A stretch of DNA of 7,271 bases from the NCBI GenBank assembly GCA_900557355.1, contig USSR01000352.1, positions 1 through 7,271 of the forward strand, written 5' to 3'. Origin of the DNA: an uncultured Bacteroides sp. (GTDB lineage: Bacteria; Bacteroidota; Bacteroidia; Bacteroidales; Bacteroidaceae). Positions 5,900-7,271 of this stretch are shown one piece after another. Below the pieces are notes generated by a model. It searched no databases and had not been told where the DNA came from. It saw only the letters and a program-made list of their open reading frames with translations. The stretch's first letter is position 1; each line of letters begins with the position of its first letter. The translations under genes were made by a program, and so were the position numbers.

Positions 5900-7008
5900 G
5901 CTTCATCCTCCTCCCGTTCTGTTATGACTCCTTGATCTACCTGGAACATTTTGTAATCGCTGCCTACCTTATGAAGAATGCGATCCAGATGTTCCCGGTT
6001 TGTATCTGTTATGAATATCTGCCCGAAGTTATCACCGGCTACCAACTTGATGATCTGCTCTACGCGGGAAGCATCCAGTTTATCGAAGATATCATCCAGC
6101 AGAAGCAAAGGTACTGCAGTGCCGGTCCTTTTCAGGAAATCAAACTGTGCCAATTTCAGAGCAACAAGATAGGTCTTGTTCTGCCCTTGCGAACCTTCCC
6201 GCTTGATAGGGAAATCACCCAGAAGCATATTCAGTTCATCTTTGTGAATTCCATGCAGAGAGTATCCCATAATCTGGTCACGCACACGACTTGCTTTTAT
6301 TACATCTAACAGGGATGCATCACGGGCATGCGAATCATAAGTCAGCCCTACCCGCTCCTTATCTTGTGAAATAAAAGAATAAAATGACTGGAATATAGGA
6401 ATGAATTCACTGATAAAAGCCTCCCGCTTGCGGAAAACAATCTCACCGGCCTGTGCCATCATCTCTTCCCAAATAAGAAACAGTTCTTCTTCTACCGGCA
6501 CTTCACTTTTCAACAACGTATTTCGTTGAGCCAACGCTTTATTATAGCGTATCAGAGCTTCCAAATACTCTTTATCATACTGCGAGATTACGACATCCAT
6601 AAAGCGGCGACGCTCGTCACTGCCTCCGGCAATCAATTCCGAGTCGGCAGGAGAAACCATGACCAAAGGCAAGAATCCAATGTGATCGGACAAGCGGGTA
6701 TATTCCTTTTTATTCCGCTTGAATTGTTTCTTTTGCCTACGCTTCATACCACAATAAATCTCTTCCGGTGTACCGTCAAGAGCTTCATAGAAACCTTGAA
6801 TGACAAAGAATTCCTGATCATGGCAGATGTTTTGCGAGTCAATGGGATTGCCCGAACTCTTACAAAACGAAAGGAAATAAATGGCATCGAGCAAATTCGT
6901 TTTCCCCATGCCGTTCTGTCCGAAAAAACAGTTCAACTTGGGTGAGAATGAGAGCTCAACTTGTTCCAGATTCTTATAATTAAGTATGGATATACGTTTC
7001 AGTATCAT
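5896..7008 (-). CDS. recF: DNA replication and repair protein RecF
   Basis: A 370-residue SMC-like ATPase that acts with RecO and RecR to load RecA on gapped DNA and at stalled replication forks. The ABC-type ATPase parts are all present: the N-terminal strand MILKRISILNYKNLEQVEL, Walker A GQNGMGKT (30-37), YFLSFCKS, the RecF-type SP motif MVSPADSELI with the following RRRFMD (133-138), the signature GSQGQNKT (272-279), Walker B LLLLDD (301-306) and the D-loop KLD (310-312). The length is standard for RecF. The start is the first ATG, and the MxLKxxxxxNYKN beginning is typical. It is transcribed from a strong Bacteroidetes-type promoter about 25-50 bases upstream and shares an ATGA junction with the DUF721 gene. 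No dnaA or dnaN is in the window. Confidence 0.96.
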   Translation of the reverse strand: MILKRISILNYKNLEQVELSFSPKLNCFFGQNGMGKTNLLDAIYFLSFCKSSGNPIDSQNICHDQEFFVIQGFYEALDGTPEEIYCGMKRRQKKQFKRNKKEYTRLSDHIGFLPLVMVSPADSELIAGGSDERRRFMDVVISQYDKEYLEALIRYNKALAQRNTLLKSEVPVEEELFLIWEEMMAQAGEIVFRKREAFISEFIPIFQSFYSFISQDKERVGLTYDSHARDASLLDVIKASRVRDQIMGYSLHGIHKDELNMLLGDFPIKREGSQGQNKTYLVALKLAQFDFLKRTGTAVPLLLLDDIFDKLDASRVEQIIKLVAGDNFGQIFITDTNREHLDRILHKVGSDYKMFQVDQGVITEREEDEA

Positions 7009-7030
7009 ATTACAGCAGTAAATTCAGTTA

Positions 7031-7061
7031 CAAAGATAATGTAAACCGAATGCAGTACAAA
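7031..7061 (-). promoter_or_regulatory. Predicted recF promoter (Bacteroidetes housekeeping sigma type)
   Basis: On the minus strand TTTG (7061-7058) is followed after exactly 19 bp by TATCTTTG (7038-7031). This matches the Bacteroides -33 TTTG and -7 TAnnTTTG consensus at every specified position, with a spacing seen in that genus. Transcription should begin around 7020-7026, giving a short recF leader of about 15 bases, which has no Shine-Dalgarno sequence. Confidence 0.75.
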
Positions 7062-7106
7062 ATAAGCTTGCTTATTTTTAATGCAAGAGGTGGAGCTTAG
7101 CTTATT
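7061..7106. repeat. Palindrome and repeated GCTTATT heptamer beside the recF promoter
   Basis: AATAAGC (7061-7067) and GCTTATT (7070-7076) form a 7-bp inverted repeat separated by TT. A further GCTTATT copy is at 7100-7106, after a related AGCTTAG (7094-7100). The palindrome abuts the recF -33 element on its upstream side, where an operator or activator site could lie. Function is unknown; it could also be a small hairpin. Confidence 0.45.
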
Positions 7107-7163
7107 AAAAAGTAGGAAGAATTTCGGGTTTTCAAGTGTAAAAGAAAAAAAGATGCCGCTAAA

Positions 7164-7195
7164 TTTCGTTGATACCTATAAAAAAGTTACTTTTG
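7164..7195 (+). promoter_or_regulatory. Predicted promoter of the downstream plus-strand gene
   Basis: TACTTTTG (7188-7195) matches the Bacteroides -7 element TAnnTTTG. A TTTC (7164-7167), one base off the TTTG -33 element, lies 20 bp upstream. The expected transcription start is around 7200-7206, leaving an AT-rich leader of about 40 bases before the ATG at 7243. With the recF promoter this makes 7009-7242 a divergent promoter region; it holds no gene that I can see. Confidence 0.6.
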
Positions 7196-7242
7196 CGGGT
7201 CGAAATGGCTAAATAAGAATAATAACAAAAAGAATATATAAA

Positions 7243-7271
7243 ATGGCAGAACAAAAGAAAGCTAACGAATC
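7243..7271 (+). CDS. Start of a protein gene, 3' truncated (possibly a TPR membrane protein)
   Basis: An ATG after an A-rich, Shine-Dalgarno-free leader opens a frame reading MAEQKKANE before the window ends. The position, about 40 bases after a predicted promoter, and the hydrophilic Lys-rich start support a real gene. From memory, the gene divergent from recF in Bacteroides often encodes a tetratricopeptide-repeat protein with one N-terminal membrane segment, whose N-terminus begins similarly. Nine codons are too few to confirm that. Confidence 0.6.

Noticed and set aside
5824..6309. A 161-codon plus-strand open frame across the DUF721 and recF genes
   Set aside because: It is antisense to two well-supported genes, including the RecF ATPase C-terminal motifs, and has no family resemblance or promoter.
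6526..6945. A 139-codon plus-strand open frame antisense to recF
   Set aside because: It is a mirror of the conserved RecF coding sequence with no independent support.
1..7271. CRISPR array, transposon, phage or defence island
   Set aside because: No regularly spaced direct repeats, transposase or integrase motifs, tRNA or attachment sites were seen. Gene content is core metabolism, envelope proteolysis and DNA repair.

Overview
The window looks like ordinary chromosome from Bacteroides or a close relative (Bacteroidales). Three things point there. Both promoters in the only sizeable intergenic region fit the Bacteroidetes housekeeping pattern (TTTG, about 20 bp, TAnnTTTG). Start codons lack Shine-Dalgarno sequences and have A-rich leaders. 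The proteins also read like Bacteroides versions of their families, including a Bacteroidales-style lipoprotein with an acidic stretch after the lipid-bearing cysteine. I cannot name the species.

Positions 1-5605 hold six tightly packed plus-strand genes, probably one operon or two consecutive ones. They are: the 3' part of an M3 zinc oligopeptidase (Dcp-like); a small lipoprotein of unknown function (4-bp ATGA overlap); a dCMP deaminase (4-bp gap); a membrane-anchored PDZ/S41 carboxy-terminal processing protease (88-bp gap containing repeats); 5-formyltetrahydrofolate cyclo-ligase (92-bp out-of-frame overlap); and a PHP-family phosphatase of the histidinol-phosphatase type (4-bp ATGA overlap).

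Positions 5609-7008 hold two minus-strand genes, recF followed by a DUF721/DciA-like gene, joined by an ATGA overlap. They converge on the plus-strand cluster with only 3 bp between stop codons. Positions 7009-7242 are a divergent regulatory region with a near-ideal recF promoter and a second promoter for a plus-strand gene whose first nine codons end the window.

Functionally, the plus cluster mixes cell-envelope proteolysis (M3 peptidase, lipoprotein, S41 protease) with nucleotide and one-carbon metabolism (dCMP deaminase feeds dUMP to thymidylate synthase; the cyclo-ligase returns 5-formyl-THF to the folate pool). The minus pair is DNA replication and repair. I found no mobile element, CRISPR array, RNA gene or defence system, and no clear undescribed system. 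The points most worth a second look are repeat-derived C-terminal tails on two genes, the long ctpA/cyclo-ligase overlap at an A7 tract, the lipoprotein coupled to the peptidase, and a palindromic repeat cluster next to the recF promoter.
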